Origin: Nitrosopumilaceae archaeon
GTDB lineage: Archaea; Thermoproteota; Nitrososphaeria; Nitrososphaerales; Nitrosopumilaceae
Direction: 5' to 3'
Length of the DNA: 7,431 nt
NCBI GenBank assembly: GCA_030697975.1
Contig: JAUYOQ010000246.1
Location: 1-7,431, forward strand
A program made the position numbers and the translations under genes. How positions within the stretch are numbered: the stretch's first letter is position 1; every line of letters begins with the position of its first letter. The notes beneath the pieces are model-generated. The model saw only the letters and a list, made by a program, of their open reading frames with translations. It ran no database searches and had not been told where the DNA came from. Positions 1 to 5,396 of this stretch are shown here, in pieces.

Positions 1-1192
1 AAAAATTGCATTTTTTAGGAAAAACTACTTTTATCCAGATTTGCCAAAAAACTTTCAGATTACACAGCTAAACCTCTATGGCCCAACAAGTATTGGCCAA
101 GAAGGAAAAATCAGCGTAGAAGGAAAAGAAATTCAAATACGAAGAATTCAGCTTGAAGAGGATCCTGGCAGACTAATTTATGAGGGAAGTTCTGAGCGAA
201 CACAAATCACACTTGTTGATTATAATCGTGCTGGAACCCCACTTGTTGAAATTGTAACAGCACCTGATTTTGAAAATCCAAAACAAGTTAGGCTATTTTT
301 GAATATATTATCTGATTTGCTTGAAAACTTGGGAGTATCAGACCCGTCACTTGAAGGTGCGATGAGGGCAGATGCAAACGTCTCAATTGAAGGTGGCGCA
401 AAAGTTGAAATCAAAAACATCAACTCGTTTTATGATTTAGAAAAGGCATTACATTTTGAACTTACTAGACAACAGAGTCTAGCTGAACGCAAAATTGAGA
501 TAATTCAAGAAACGCGACACTGGGATGATAAAAGAAAAATCACAGTATCTGCAAGAAGCAAAGAGGAAGAAGAAGACTATCGATATTTTCTTGAAGGAGA
601 CATACCATGGGTGGTAATTGACCCACAAGTTATTTCAAAATTAAAAAAAGGCATGCCAGAAAGCATAAGCTCAAAACGTGAGCGCTACATCAAAAACTTT
701 GACATCACTTCACAAGTTGCAGATGTCTTGTCATCTGATAAATTCTATTCAGATTTGTTTGAACAAGCACATGATCAAAAAAATGCAAAAGAGATTGCCA
801 ATTTGATTACAACTGATTTGATGGGATTTGTGGATACGAAAGAAAAAAGAAAAGAATCAAAGCTAACTGCAAAACATCTTGCAGATTTGGCAAATTCGAT
901 AATTGAAAACAAAATTACACGAAATTCTTCAAAAAACGTGCTCCAAACCATAGTAAAAAGTGGCAAATCCGTATCACAGCTAATTTCTGAGCTTGACTTG
1001 GGCCATGTTTCAGATGAGGCAGAATTATCTAAAATAATAGATGAGGTACTAAAAGATGAAAGCAAGGCAGTAGAAGAGGCAAAACAAAAACCAGAAACAA
1101 TCAACTATTTGGTTGGAAAGGTAATGAAAAAAACAAAAGGAAAGGCAGATGCCACTCTTACTCTTAATTTATTAAAAAAGAAAATATCATAA
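1..1192 (+). CDS. gatB: Aspartyl/glutamyl-tRNA(Asn/Gln) amidotransferase subunit B, 5'-truncated by window edge
   Basis: GatB binds misacylated Glu-tRNA(Gln)/Asp-tRNA(Asn), activates the acyl side chain with ATP and, with GatA and GatC, converts it to the amide in the cytoplasm. The reading frame is open from base 2, so 396 C-terminal residues are visible; about 80 N-terminal ones, including the Cys-rich zinc region, lie outside. A TTG at 41 is internal: the residues before it (RKNYFYPDLPKNFQ, spanning that codon) are a GatB hallmark. Also seen are DYNRAGTPLVEIVTAPD, GAMRADANVS, KIEIKN-like VEIKNINSFYDLEKAL, and SKEEEEDYRYFLEGDIP, all catalytic-core signatures. The end, NYLVGKVMKKTKGKAD, is the YqeY-like tRNA-binding tail. 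The visible length fits a family size of about 470-480. gatA and gatC are not in the window. The gene converges on the cyclodeaminase gene with a 35-bp gap. Identification is secure. Confidence 0.96.
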   Translation, partial: KIAFFRKNYFYPDLPKNFQITQLNLYGPTSIGQEGKISVEGKEIQIRRIQLEEDPGRLIYEGSSERTQITLVDYNRAGTPLVEIVTAPDFENPKQVRLFLNILSDLLENLGVSDPSLEGAMRADANVSIEGGAKVEIKNINSFYDLEKALHFELTRQQSLAERKIEIIQETRHWDDKRKITVSARSKEEEEDYRYFLEGDIPWVVIDPQVISKLKKGMPESISSKRERYIKNFDITSQVADVLSSDKFYSDLFEQAHDQKNAKEIANLITTDLMGFVDTKEKRKESKLTAKHLADLANSIIENKITRNSSKNVLQTIVKSGKSVSQLISELDLGHVSDEAELSKIIDEVLKDESKAVEEAKQKPETINYLVGKVMKKTKGKADATLTLNLLKKKIS

Positions 1193-1227
1193 AATAATTG
1201 TAGATGTTGTAAGATTTGTAATTGAAT

Positions 1228-2454
1228 CTATTTTGAAAGTTTTTTTATTTCATGTACAACCATAGGAATGAACGCACCTACGTCTGAGACAATACCTAGT
1301 GCCTGCCAAGTGCCTCTATCCATGAGTTTTGTAACTGTAGGTTGATTTATGTCAACAACTATTACCTTAACATCTGCAGGTAGCATGTTTCCAGTGGCAA
1401 TTGAGTGAAGCATCGTAGATACCATGATCACCATGCTTGCGCCTTTTAGGGCCTCTTTGTATTTTTGCTGTGCAATGGAAACATCTGTAATGACATCAGG
1501 TAATGGTCCATCATCTCGAATAGAGCCAGCTAGAACAAAAGGCACCTTGTTTTTTACACACTCGTACATGATCCCTTTTGTCAGTTTCCTGCTCTTTACC
1601 ATGTTTTCAATAGAGCCTGCTTTGAAAACAGAGTTTATTGCCTGCATGTGATTTCGATGTCCCCTTATAGCTAGTGTGCCATCATGTACATTCATTCCAA
1701 GCGATGTCCCAAGTGTAGAGTATTCTATATCATGTACAGCAAGAGCATTTCCTGCAAGCAGGACATTTATGTAACCTAAGTGAATAAGCTGAGCTACAGC
1801 ATCTGCTGCACCAGTATGTACAATGGCTGGGCCTCCAACTAGAATGATTTTTCCACCCTGTTTTCTTGTCTTGTAAATGTCTTCAGCTACTTTTCTTGCA
1901 ATGTGTTGAGTAGGACGCTCACTTGAGCTACTACTTCCCATGAATTGAAATACATTCATTCCTTCTCTTGGTCTTGCAGGTGGCAAGATACGAATTCCTT
2001 CTTCTCCTACTACGATTTTGTCTCCTTTTCTAACATTTCGTATTGGTACGCATTCGGCTTTATTTGATCTGACTACAATACACTTGTCCATCATCATATT
2101 ATCAACATTAATCCAACGTCCTTTGGAGAAAATTTGTGTGTGGTTATTTGTTGTACTGTAGAAGTCTTCTGGCATCACCATGTCTTTTGTGGCAGCACTC
2201 AAGATGACCTCTTTTTGTATTTTAGCAGTAGCGCCTTCCCTGTAAACTAGCTCAAGGATGTCTTCTAGATGTTTTTTTGACTTGCCTTGAATGCGTAGCT
2301 TTGCATAACTTGCATCTTTTTTTCTTCTGCCTATTCTAATTTTTAGTACTTCAAACTCGCCGCCAAGATCCATGATGCCATCAAAAATCTTTGTTAGTAT
2401 CAAGGAGTCAATTAGGTGTCCTCGTACCTCTACTTCTTGAACAAATTTACTCAT
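1228..2454 (-). CDS. Archaeal-type ornithine cyclodeaminase (TIGR00300 / LOR-SDH domain family)
   Basis: This 408-residue protein matches the TIGR00300 family, whose Methanococcus maripaludis member (MMP1218) was shown to convert ornithine to proline and ammonia; the same domain forms the C-terminal half of cyanobacterial AgrE/ArgZ. Residues 1-100 are an alpha/beta N-terminal domain (FVQEVEVRGHLIDS). Residue C125 sits in MMDKCIVV. The nucleotide-binding half carries ILVGGPAIVHTGAADAV (204-220) and LAGNALAVHDIEY (233-245). The C-terminal block has STMLHSIATGNMLPA (346-360), VVDINQPTVTKLMDRG (366-381) and GIVSDVGAF (387-395). The cofactor is expected to be NAD+. Length and motifs look intact. 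It is unrelated in sequence to the bacterial mu-crystallin-type Ocd, so no gene symbol is given. The ATG at 2454 is the only good start and has a TATA-like element 30 bp upstream. A role in proline synthesis in this organism is inferred. Confidence 0.85.
   Translation of the reverse strand: MSKFVQEVEVRGHLIDSLILTKIFDGIMDLGGEFEVLKIRIGRRKKDASYAKLRIQGKSKKHLEDILELVYREGATAKIQKEVILSAATKDMVMPEDFYSTTNNHTQIFSKGRWINVDNMMMDKCIVVRSNKAECVPIRNVRKGDKIVVGEEGIRILPPARPREGMNVFQFMGSSSSSERPTQHIARKVAEDIYKTRKQGGKIILVGGPAIVHTGAADAVAQLIHLGYINVLLAGNALAVHDIEYSTLGTSLGMNVHDGTLAIRGHRNHMQAINSVFKAGSIENMVKSRKLTKGIMYECVKNKVPFVLAGSIRDDGPLPDVITDVSIAQQKYKEALKGASMVIMVSTMLHSIATGNMLPADVKVIVVDINQPTVTKLMDRGTWQALGIVSDVGAFIPMVVHEIKKLSK
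1240..1246 (+). terminator. T-run likely ending gatB transcription
   Basis: A run of seven T on the plus strand begins 48 bases after the gatB stop and lies inside the 3' end of the opposing gene. Archaeal RNA polymerase terminates at such T-runs without needing a hairpin. On the other strand, an A-rich stretch near 1171-1184 would read as T-rich and could serve the opposing gene. Inferred from composition only. Confidence 0.3.
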
Positions 2455-2480
2455 ATGTTAGATATAGAATAATGTGTTAA

Positions 2481-2488
2481 CTTAAAAA
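2481..2488 (-). promoter_or_regulatory. TATA-like element for the cyclodeaminase gene
   Basis: On the minus strand this reads TTTTTAAG, centred about 30 bp before the ATG at 2454. With the usual 25-26 bp spacing, transcription would begin only a few bases before the start codon, leaving no room for a Shine-Dalgarno sequence. Confidence 0.4.
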
Positions 2489-2542
2489 TTGCGAATTGGT
2501 TTGAGCGTGTTTTTATTAACACAGATTATGAAATTTATCTAG

Positions 2543-2698
2543 CTATTCTTGTCTATCAATTTGATTCATCTCAATCCATTCTGGTTTTAGCGCACACTCC
2601 TTACAGATATGATAAATGTGTTCGTCGTTTAGAAATCGTCTTACTATGATCTTTGGGTTGTCATCTAGACACTGTCTATGTGTTTCTTCAGAATTCAC
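2543..2698 (-). CDS. Small Cys/His protein, 51 residues, probable zinc binder
   Basis: A short frame with a GTG start and TAG stop, below usual length cut-offs. It encodes 51 residues beginning MNSEETHRQCLDDNPK and ending EMNQIDRQE. It contains H7, C10, H27, H30, C32 and C35; the C32-KE-C35 knuckle with C10 and a nearby His would suit one zinc ion. There is no membrane segment or signal peptide. An in-frame stop lies four codons upstream and there is no upstream ATG, so GTG at 2698 is the only sensible start. A TATA-like element centred about 25 bp upstream supports it as a leaderless transcript. It starts 49 bp downstream of the 115-residue gene on the same strand. Product unrecognised; the function could be regulatory or structural. 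The coding call rests on the Cys pattern, promoter spacing and filling of an otherwise empty 290-bp gap. Confidence 0.62.
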   Translation of the reverse strand: MNSEETHRQCLDDNPKIIVRRFLNDEHIYHICKECALKPEWIEMNQIDRQE

Positions 2699-2718
2699 TA
2701 GACGGATTTAGTGTTACA

Positions 2719-2730
2719 GTATTTATGAAA
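2719..2730 (-). promoter_or_regulatory. TATA-like element for the 51-residue protein gene
   Basis: Minus-strand TTTCATAAATAC is centred about 26 bp from the GTG at 2698, the distance expected for a leaderless archaeal mRNA. It lies in the gap after the 115-residue gene, so the small gene may have its own promoter. Confidence 0.4.
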
Positions 2731-2747
2731 TTATGTAGGTTTTATAT

Positions 2748-3095
2748 TCACACAGGAAGAGATACATTGCCTTTGTATTGAGGAACGTTTTCTGCTTCCA
2801 GCATTTTTACAGTCTCATCTTTTTGTTCCTTGCTTAGTCCTTGAACAAGTGCTTTTGATATGCCGTTTTTATCACACAGAACAAGAAGGTATCCACTAGT
2901 ATCTGTTAATACGAATCCAGATGATTCATCAACAATGGCATAGAGGTTTTCTTCTCCAACAGGCTCCCAAACATTTGTTTTGTTATCCCGAAGTGCCAAT
3001 GCGGGCATGGCCTTGCCATTTGTAAATTTATTTAACAAATCTCTTGCCGTCTGCACTCTTTTTTGGCCTATCTTCAAGGCAGCAAAATATTGCAT
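2748..3095 (-). CDS. Hypothetical protein, 115 residues
   Basis: Product not recognised. The protein has no signal peptide, no transmembrane segment and one Cys (in LLVLCDKNG). The N-terminal 30 residues are basic and probably helical (QKRVQTARDLLNKF). The middle has alternating hydrophobic residues typical of beta strands (ENLYAIVDESSGFVLTDTSG, then YLLVLCDK). A charged helix (SKEQKDETVKMLEAENV) and a short tail ending SLPV follow. This suggests a small soluble alpha/beta protein. The ATG at 3095 has a strong AT-rich TATA-like element about 26 bp upstream, so it is probably a separate leaderless transcript from the HD/76-residue unit behind it. Codon use resembles that of its neighbours. That it is a real gene is supported by its length, promoter placement and the lack of any competing frame. 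Confidence 0.75.
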   Translation of the reverse strand: MQYFAALKIGQKRVQTARDLLNKFTNGKAMPALALRDNKTNVWEPVGEENLYAIVDESSGFVLTDTSGYLLVLCDKNGISKALVQGLSKEQKDETVKMLEAENVPQYKGNVSLPV

Positions 3096-3112
3096 AATGA
3101 ATAATTGATAAA

Positions 3113-3127
3113 ATTAATTATTAAAAT
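3113..3127 (-). promoter_or_regulatory. TATA-like AT-rich element for the 115-residue gene
   Basis: On the minus strand the stretch reads AATAATTAATTTTAT, centred about 25 bp before the ATG at 3095. It lies in the 53-bp gap between this gene and the stop of the 76-residue gene. Confidence 0.4.
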
Positions 3128-3148
3128 GTATGAAAGCTGCCAGTCTGA

Positions 3149-3379
3149 TTAAACTTCGAGTTTTTTTAGCAGTTTGGTGACAATTTTGGCGTTTTCTGTT
3201 CGTTCATGCATGATTTCATCTAGTCGTTTTTTGTTAATTGATCTTTTTTTGTTCTCAATTATTTGAAAATATTCTTCATCCAAGTCATTATTTGCCTGGA
3301 GTCTTTTTATAACTTCAAATAATATTCCTATGACTTCGTTTTGTGCTGCGATTAGCTCGTCTTTGCTTGTCTCAGACAT
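3149..3379 (-). CDS. Small helical protein, 76 residues, overlapping the HD-domain gene
   Basis: Unrecognised small soluble protein with no Cys and high charge. Nearly all of it should be helical: residues 5-28 (KDELIAAQNEVIGILFEVIK) form an amphipathic helix with spaced Ile/Leu/Val/Phe, and 33-76 a second, strongly charged region (IIENKKRSINKKRLDEI, then KIVTKLLKKLEV). Two-helix hairpins of this kind often make coiled-coil dimers. Its ATG overlaps the end of the HD-domain gene by 8 bases (ATGTCTGA), so the two are almost certainly co-transcribed and probably translationally coupled. There is no separate TATA box at the expected place. This suggests a partner or regulator of the HD protein, but that is inferred from gene order only. 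Confidence 0.78.
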   Translation of the reverse strand: MSETSKDELIAAQNEVIGILFEVIKRLQANNDLDEEYFQIIENKKRSINKKRLDEIMHERTENAKIVTKLLKKLEV

Positions 3380-3929
3380 TTGTATTTGTTAGATTAATCG
3401 TATTTCTTATAATTTTGTTTAAAATCTTACGCAAATATTCATTTTTGATTTCTTTGTCTGCAGTTTTTAAAAATTTCCCAAGCTTGTCTTTATCATATCC
3501 TTCTTCAAGATATTTTCTTGCTTGAAATGCCATCTCAAGTCTGTCTATATCATGTACAAGCTGAGCTTCTTTTGTTTTTGTTTCTTGATATTCATTCCAT
3601 ATCTTTTCATATTTTTTAGCTAGAGTCAATGGAAGACTGGACAAAACTTCTTTCATTGCGTTGTTTTCAAGCTTTCTTTTTTGTTTTAGCGATATCTCAT
3701 CAGGAGTATAATCCCCAACAAGTGATTCAGCAAGATCATGAATCAAAGACATTGTTGCTACCTTTTGCACGTCTAATGCGTGAAGTTCGGCAAGAACAAC
3801 TGACATCAAAGTCATAGAATAAGTATGGTCAGCCACCGATTCTGGCTCTTTAATGCCGACCTTTTTAGTCCAGCCTTTTCTATGAATGCTCTTTAAACCA
3901 ATAACCTGATCAAAAAAATCTTCTAGCAA
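3372..3929 (-). CDS. HD-domain phosphohydrolase, YfbR/HDDC2-like
   Basis: A 185-residue metal-dependent HD hydrolase. Characterised YfbR/HDDC2 relatives remove phosphate from deoxynucleoside 5'-monophosphates; the substrate here is inferred. The metal ligands are visible: H35 (SVADHTYSM), H64-D65 (SLIHDLAESLVGD) and D129 (LVHDIDRLEMAFQA). E68 and D73 are the usual accompanying acids, and R17 in HRKGW is near the family's sugar-discriminating Arg. The length of about 190 fits. The C-terminal 35 residues are lysine-rich and helical. The start is TTG at 3929 (MLEDFFDQV), which aligns with family N-termini. The frame is open about 28 codons further but holds no ATG, GTG or TTG there. A TATA-like ATTATTAG about 29 bp upstream agrees with a nearly leaderless TTG start. 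It is followed, with an 8-bp overlap, by the 76-residue gene. Confidence 0.88.
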   Translation of the reverse strand: MLEDFFDQVIGLKSIHRKGWTKKVGIKEPESVADHTYSMTLMSVVLAELHALDVQKVATMSLIHDLAESLVGDYTPDEISLKQKRKLENNAMKEVLSSLPLTLAKKYEKIWNEYQETKTKEAQLVHDIDRLEMAFQARKYLEEGYDKDKLGKFLKTADKEIKNEYLRKILNKIIRNTINLTNTNV

Positions 3930-3954
3930 CGCTAGAATTTCCTCGTATCTCCCT

Positions 3955-3962
3955 CTAATAAT
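3955..3962 (-). promoter_or_regulatory. TATA-like element for the HD-domain unit
   Basis: Minus-strand ATTATTAG is centred about 29 bp upstream of the TTG start at 3929. It is weaker than the other TATA candidates here. The 196-bp gap to the adenosyltransferase gene (3930-4125) holds this and the divergent promoter; no further gene or structured RNA was seen. Confidence 0.32.
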
Positions 3963-4095
3963 CCTGAGCCATGATGGATTCTGTCTATGTGTCTTGATAG
4001 TTCTTCCTTGCTGCTAAATTTAGAATCTCAGTAAGTACATATTGATTCCGTCAGGTGGCTAGTAATTATCATAGAGTATTAAAGCGTTCGAACAA

Positions 4096-4104
4096 GATAA
4101 AAAA
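4096..4104 (+). promoter_or_regulatory. TATA-like element for the adenosyltransferase gene
   Basis: GATAAAAAA is centred 26 bp before the ATG at 4126, the canonical spacing for leaderless archaeal transcription. No Shine-Dalgarno sequence precedes the ATG. No cobalamin riboswitch could be made out in the upstream gap. Confidence 0.42.
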
Positions 4105-4125
4105 CAGAAAAGCCCAGATTGAATA

Positions 4126-4662
4126 ATGAAGATTTATACAAAAACAGGTGACGATGGAACAACTGGTTTACAGGGAGGAAGTAGAATTTCAAAATCAAAT
4201 CCTCGCATTATTGCATATGGGGCAGTTGATGAAATCAATTCTTCATTAGGGATTGTTATTTCAAATACTTTGGATAATGACATAAGCGAGTTGCTAACAA
4301 AAATACAAAATGATCTATTTGTAGCAGGTTCTGATTTATCAAACCCCGATATTGTCACGTCTAAAAATCGAATTACATCTAAAATGGTTGAATATTTAGA
4401 AAGTAAAATTGATCAATTTGAAAAAGAACTCACTCCAATTACGAAATTCATTCTTCCAGGAGGTCACCCTATTGCTTCTCAAGTTCATTTTGCAAGGACA
4501 GTTACACGAAGAGCAGAAACTATGGTTATTGCATTATCAGAGAAAGAAAACGTAAATGCTGAATGTAAAAAGTATCTGAATAGATTATCGGATTTACTAT
4601 TTGTTTTAGCTAGAGTAATTAACAAAAGAAATGGAATAACAGATGTTTTTTGGAAACAGTAA
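4126..4662 (+). CDS. Cob(I)yrinic acid a,c-diamide / cob(I)alamin adenosyltransferase, PduO type
   Basis: This enzyme moves the 5'-deoxyadenosyl group of ATP onto cob(I)alamin, making coenzyme B12. The 178 residues match the PduO-type family in length and motifs: the ATP-binding N-terminus YTKTGDDGTTGLQGGSR (4-20), R27 and AYGAVDEINSSLG (30-42), the FILPGGHP turn (108-115), ARTVTRRAE (123-131) and YLNRLSDLLFVLAR (150-163). The family works as a trimer of five-helix bundles with ATP held between subunits by the N-terminal loop and the RRAE and NRLSD motifs. All key residues are present, so it should be active. In ammonia-oxidising archaea the product serves B12-dependent methylmalonyl-CoA mutase and probably class II ribonucleotide reductase. 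The gene stands alone, followed 41 bp later by tRNA-Phe, and is probably transcribed from its own leaderless promoter. Confidence 0.94.
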   Translation: MKIYTKTGDDGTTGLQGGSRISKSNPRIIAYGAVDEINSSLGIVISNTLDNDISELLTKIQNDLFVAGSDLSNPDIVTSKNRITSKMVEYLESKIDQFEKELTPITKFILPGGHPIASQVHFARTVTRRAETMVIALSEKENVNAECKKYLNRLSDLLFVLARVINKRNGITDVFWKQ

Positions 4663-4670
4663 AAGACACA

Positions 4671-4678
4671 CTTTAATT
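4671..4678 (+). promoter_or_regulatory. Possible TATA element for tRNA-Phe
   Basis: CTTTAATT is centred about 29 bp upstream of the first base of the mature tRNA. It sits in the 41-bp gap after the adenosyltransferase gene, so the tRNA could be transcribed alone or by read-through. Confidence 0.33.
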
Positions 4679-4703
4679 GCTCAGCTATAAGACCATTCGA
4701 TGT

Positions 4704-4780
4704 GCCAGGGTAGCTCAGCCCGGGAGAGCACTCGGCTGAAGACCGAGCTGTCGTGCGTTCAAATCCCACCCCTGGCACCA
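4704..4780 (+). tRNA. tRNA-Phe (anticodon GAA), CCA encoded
   Basis: The cloverleaf folds without an intron. Acceptor stem GCCAGGG (4704-4710) pairs with CCCTGGC (4770-4776). The D stem GCTC/GAGC (4713-4716/4726-4729) closes a 9-base loop. The anticodon stem CTCGG/CCGAG (4731-4735/4743-4747) closes the loop CTGAAGA, with GAA at 4738-4740. The variable loop has 5 bases, and the T loop is TTCAAAT (4758-4764). The discriminator is A4777 and CCA is encoded at 4778-4780. GAA reads UUC/UUU, so the product is phenylalanine tRNA. One oddity is that the T stem GTGCG/CCCAC (4753-4757/4765-4769) has a C:C mismatch at the canonical 52-62 position, while the conserved G53-C61 pair is kept. Confidence 0.96.
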
Positions 4781-4788
4781 TACTTAAA

Positions 4789-4796
4789 TTTAAATA
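4789..4796 (+). promoter_or_regulatory. TATA-like element for the 84-residue gene
   Basis: TTTAAATA begins 9 bases after the tRNA CCA end and is centred about 34 bp before the ATG at 4827, giving a leader of roughly 8 bases. An AAGGA at 4815-4819 sits 7 bases before the ATG and could act as a ribosome binding site if transcription starts slightly earlier. This is the best candidate ribosome binding site seen in the window. Confidence 0.38.
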
Positions 4797-4826
4797 CTTG
4801 AGCAACTTCTCATCAAGGACAGCCAT

Positions 4827-5081
4827 ATGTCGAGGAAAAAATCAGTCGAAAAGAAAACAAAATTAAAAAAACAAACATCTGAAAAAAAATCAACAAAATC
4901 AAAAGACAAGGCTGCAAAACAGTCAAAATCAAAAGCAAAAAAAACAAAGCGCGATGAATCTGCAAGCGACGATGCAGGCATAGTGGTTATAGAAGATGAC
5001 TTGACAATTGACAAAGAAGCAGAAAACGAAGAAAGAAGGGCATATCTAGAAGAAGCAAGGTCTCAAGAAGCGTTTGATTAA
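4827..5081 (+). CDS. Small bipolar-charge protein, Lys-rich N-terminus and acidic C-terminus, 84 residues
   Basis: Residues 1-42 are almost wholly Lys, Ser, Thr, Gln and Ala (18 Lys in the first 41 residues) and should be disordered, like a histone tail or ribosomal protein extension. A short hydrophobic stretch, GIVVIEDDLTID (51-62), follows, then an acidic helix with ENEERRAYLEEARSQEAFD. There is no Cys, signal peptide or membrane segment. The pattern suggests a protein that touches nucleic acid through its tail and a partner through the acidic end, but no family is recognised. It shares charge bias, not motif order, with crenarchaeal RNA polymerase subunit Rpo13, and I do not claim homology. 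It begins 46 bp after tRNA-Phe with its own TATA-like element. The ATG at 4827 is the most upstream start, and coding of the acidic half argues against a chance A-rich frame. Confidence 0.8.
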   Translation: MSRKKSVEKKTKLKKQTSEKKSTKSKDKAAKQSKSKAKKTKRDESASDDAGIVVIEDDLTIDKEAENEERRAYLEEARSQEAFD

Positions 5082-5124
5082 ATTTGAATTAAAATCATCT
5101 AGTTATAAAGTTCTATACACTAAA

Positions 5125-5132
5125 TCTTTATC
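5125..5132 (+). promoter_or_regulatory. TATA-like element for the RAM-domain pair
   Basis: TCTTTATC is centred about 28 bp before the TTG at 5157. Spacing points to transcription starting at or just before that codon, which supports TTG as a leaderless start. Other AT-rich patches at 5101-5110 and 5144-5152 are at less suitable distances. Confidence 0.4.
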
Positions 5133-5156
5133 AGTTGTAACTTGTTATAATTAGTA

Positions 5157-5396
5157 TTGCGGGCATTATGCTTAATTGCTGTAAAACCAGGCACTGTAGA
5201 TAGGGTTTTACAGGCAGTAAAAAAGAAACGAAAGGTTGTACGCGAAGTCATGATTGTAACTGGTAGATCAGACATCAGTGTAGTGCTTCAAGGAACCATT
5301 GATGAAATAAACAACATGGTAATTGAATTCAAAAAAATAAAAGAAATAGTAAATACTGAGACATTGATTGAAGTTGAGGTAAATCTGGGATGGTAA
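5157..5396 (+). CDS. Stand-alone Lrp/AsnC ligand-binding (RAM) domain protein, first of a pair
   Basis: A 79-residue protein made only of the RAM fold (beta-alpha-beta-beta-alpha-beta) that binds small effectors and makes oligomers in Lrp/AsnC regulators. The DNA-binding helix-turn-helix half is absent. Seen are strand LCLIAVKPG (4-12), a helix to residue 28, strand VREVMIVTGRSDISVVLQG (28-46) with the RAM turn G36-R-S-D39, helix TIDEINNMVIEFKKI, and the last strand TETLIEVEV. An in-frame stop lies three codons upstream (5148-5150) and there is no in-frame ATG near, so TTG at 5157 is the start. Its stop overlaps the next RAM gene by 7 bases (ATGGTAA), so the two are an operon. Such small proteins may sense amino acids or modulate full-length Lrp regulators; which ligand is not visible. 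Confidence 0.86.
   Translation: MRALCLIAVKPGTVDRVLQAVKKKRKVVREVMIVTGRSDISVVLQGTIDEINNMVIEFKKIKEIVNTETLIEVEVNLGW

Noticed and set aside
41..43. TTG at 41 as the start of the gatB reading frame
   Set aside because: The frame is open to base 2 and the residues before this codon continue the conserved GatB motif (RKNYFYPD), so the gene begins outside the window.
1424..1651. 75-residue plus-strand frame inside the cyclodeaminase gene
   Set aside because: It is a shadow of a conserved gene on the other strand with no promoter of its own.
3930..4016. Upstream extension of the HD-domain protein by about 28 codons
   Set aside because: The frame is open but has no ATG, GTG or TTG in it, and family members start near the LEDFFDQV sequence.
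3964..4030. Possible C/D box RNA or hairpin RNA (ATGATGG near 3971; GATTCT and AGAATC arms)
   Set aside because: The C-box match is imperfect, no D box lies at a suitable distance, and the 6-bp arms enclose a loop of about 40 bases.
4485..4826. 113-residue minus-strand frame across the adenosyltransferase 3' end and tRNA-Phe
   Set aside because: It is antisense to a well-conserved CDS and to the tRNA, and its translation shows no domain.
4790..5014. Minus-strand frame opposite the Lys-rich protein (Phe/Ser-rich translation)
   Set aside because: Its composition is just the complement of Lys codons, and the plus-strand gene has a promoter and a sensible C-terminal domain.
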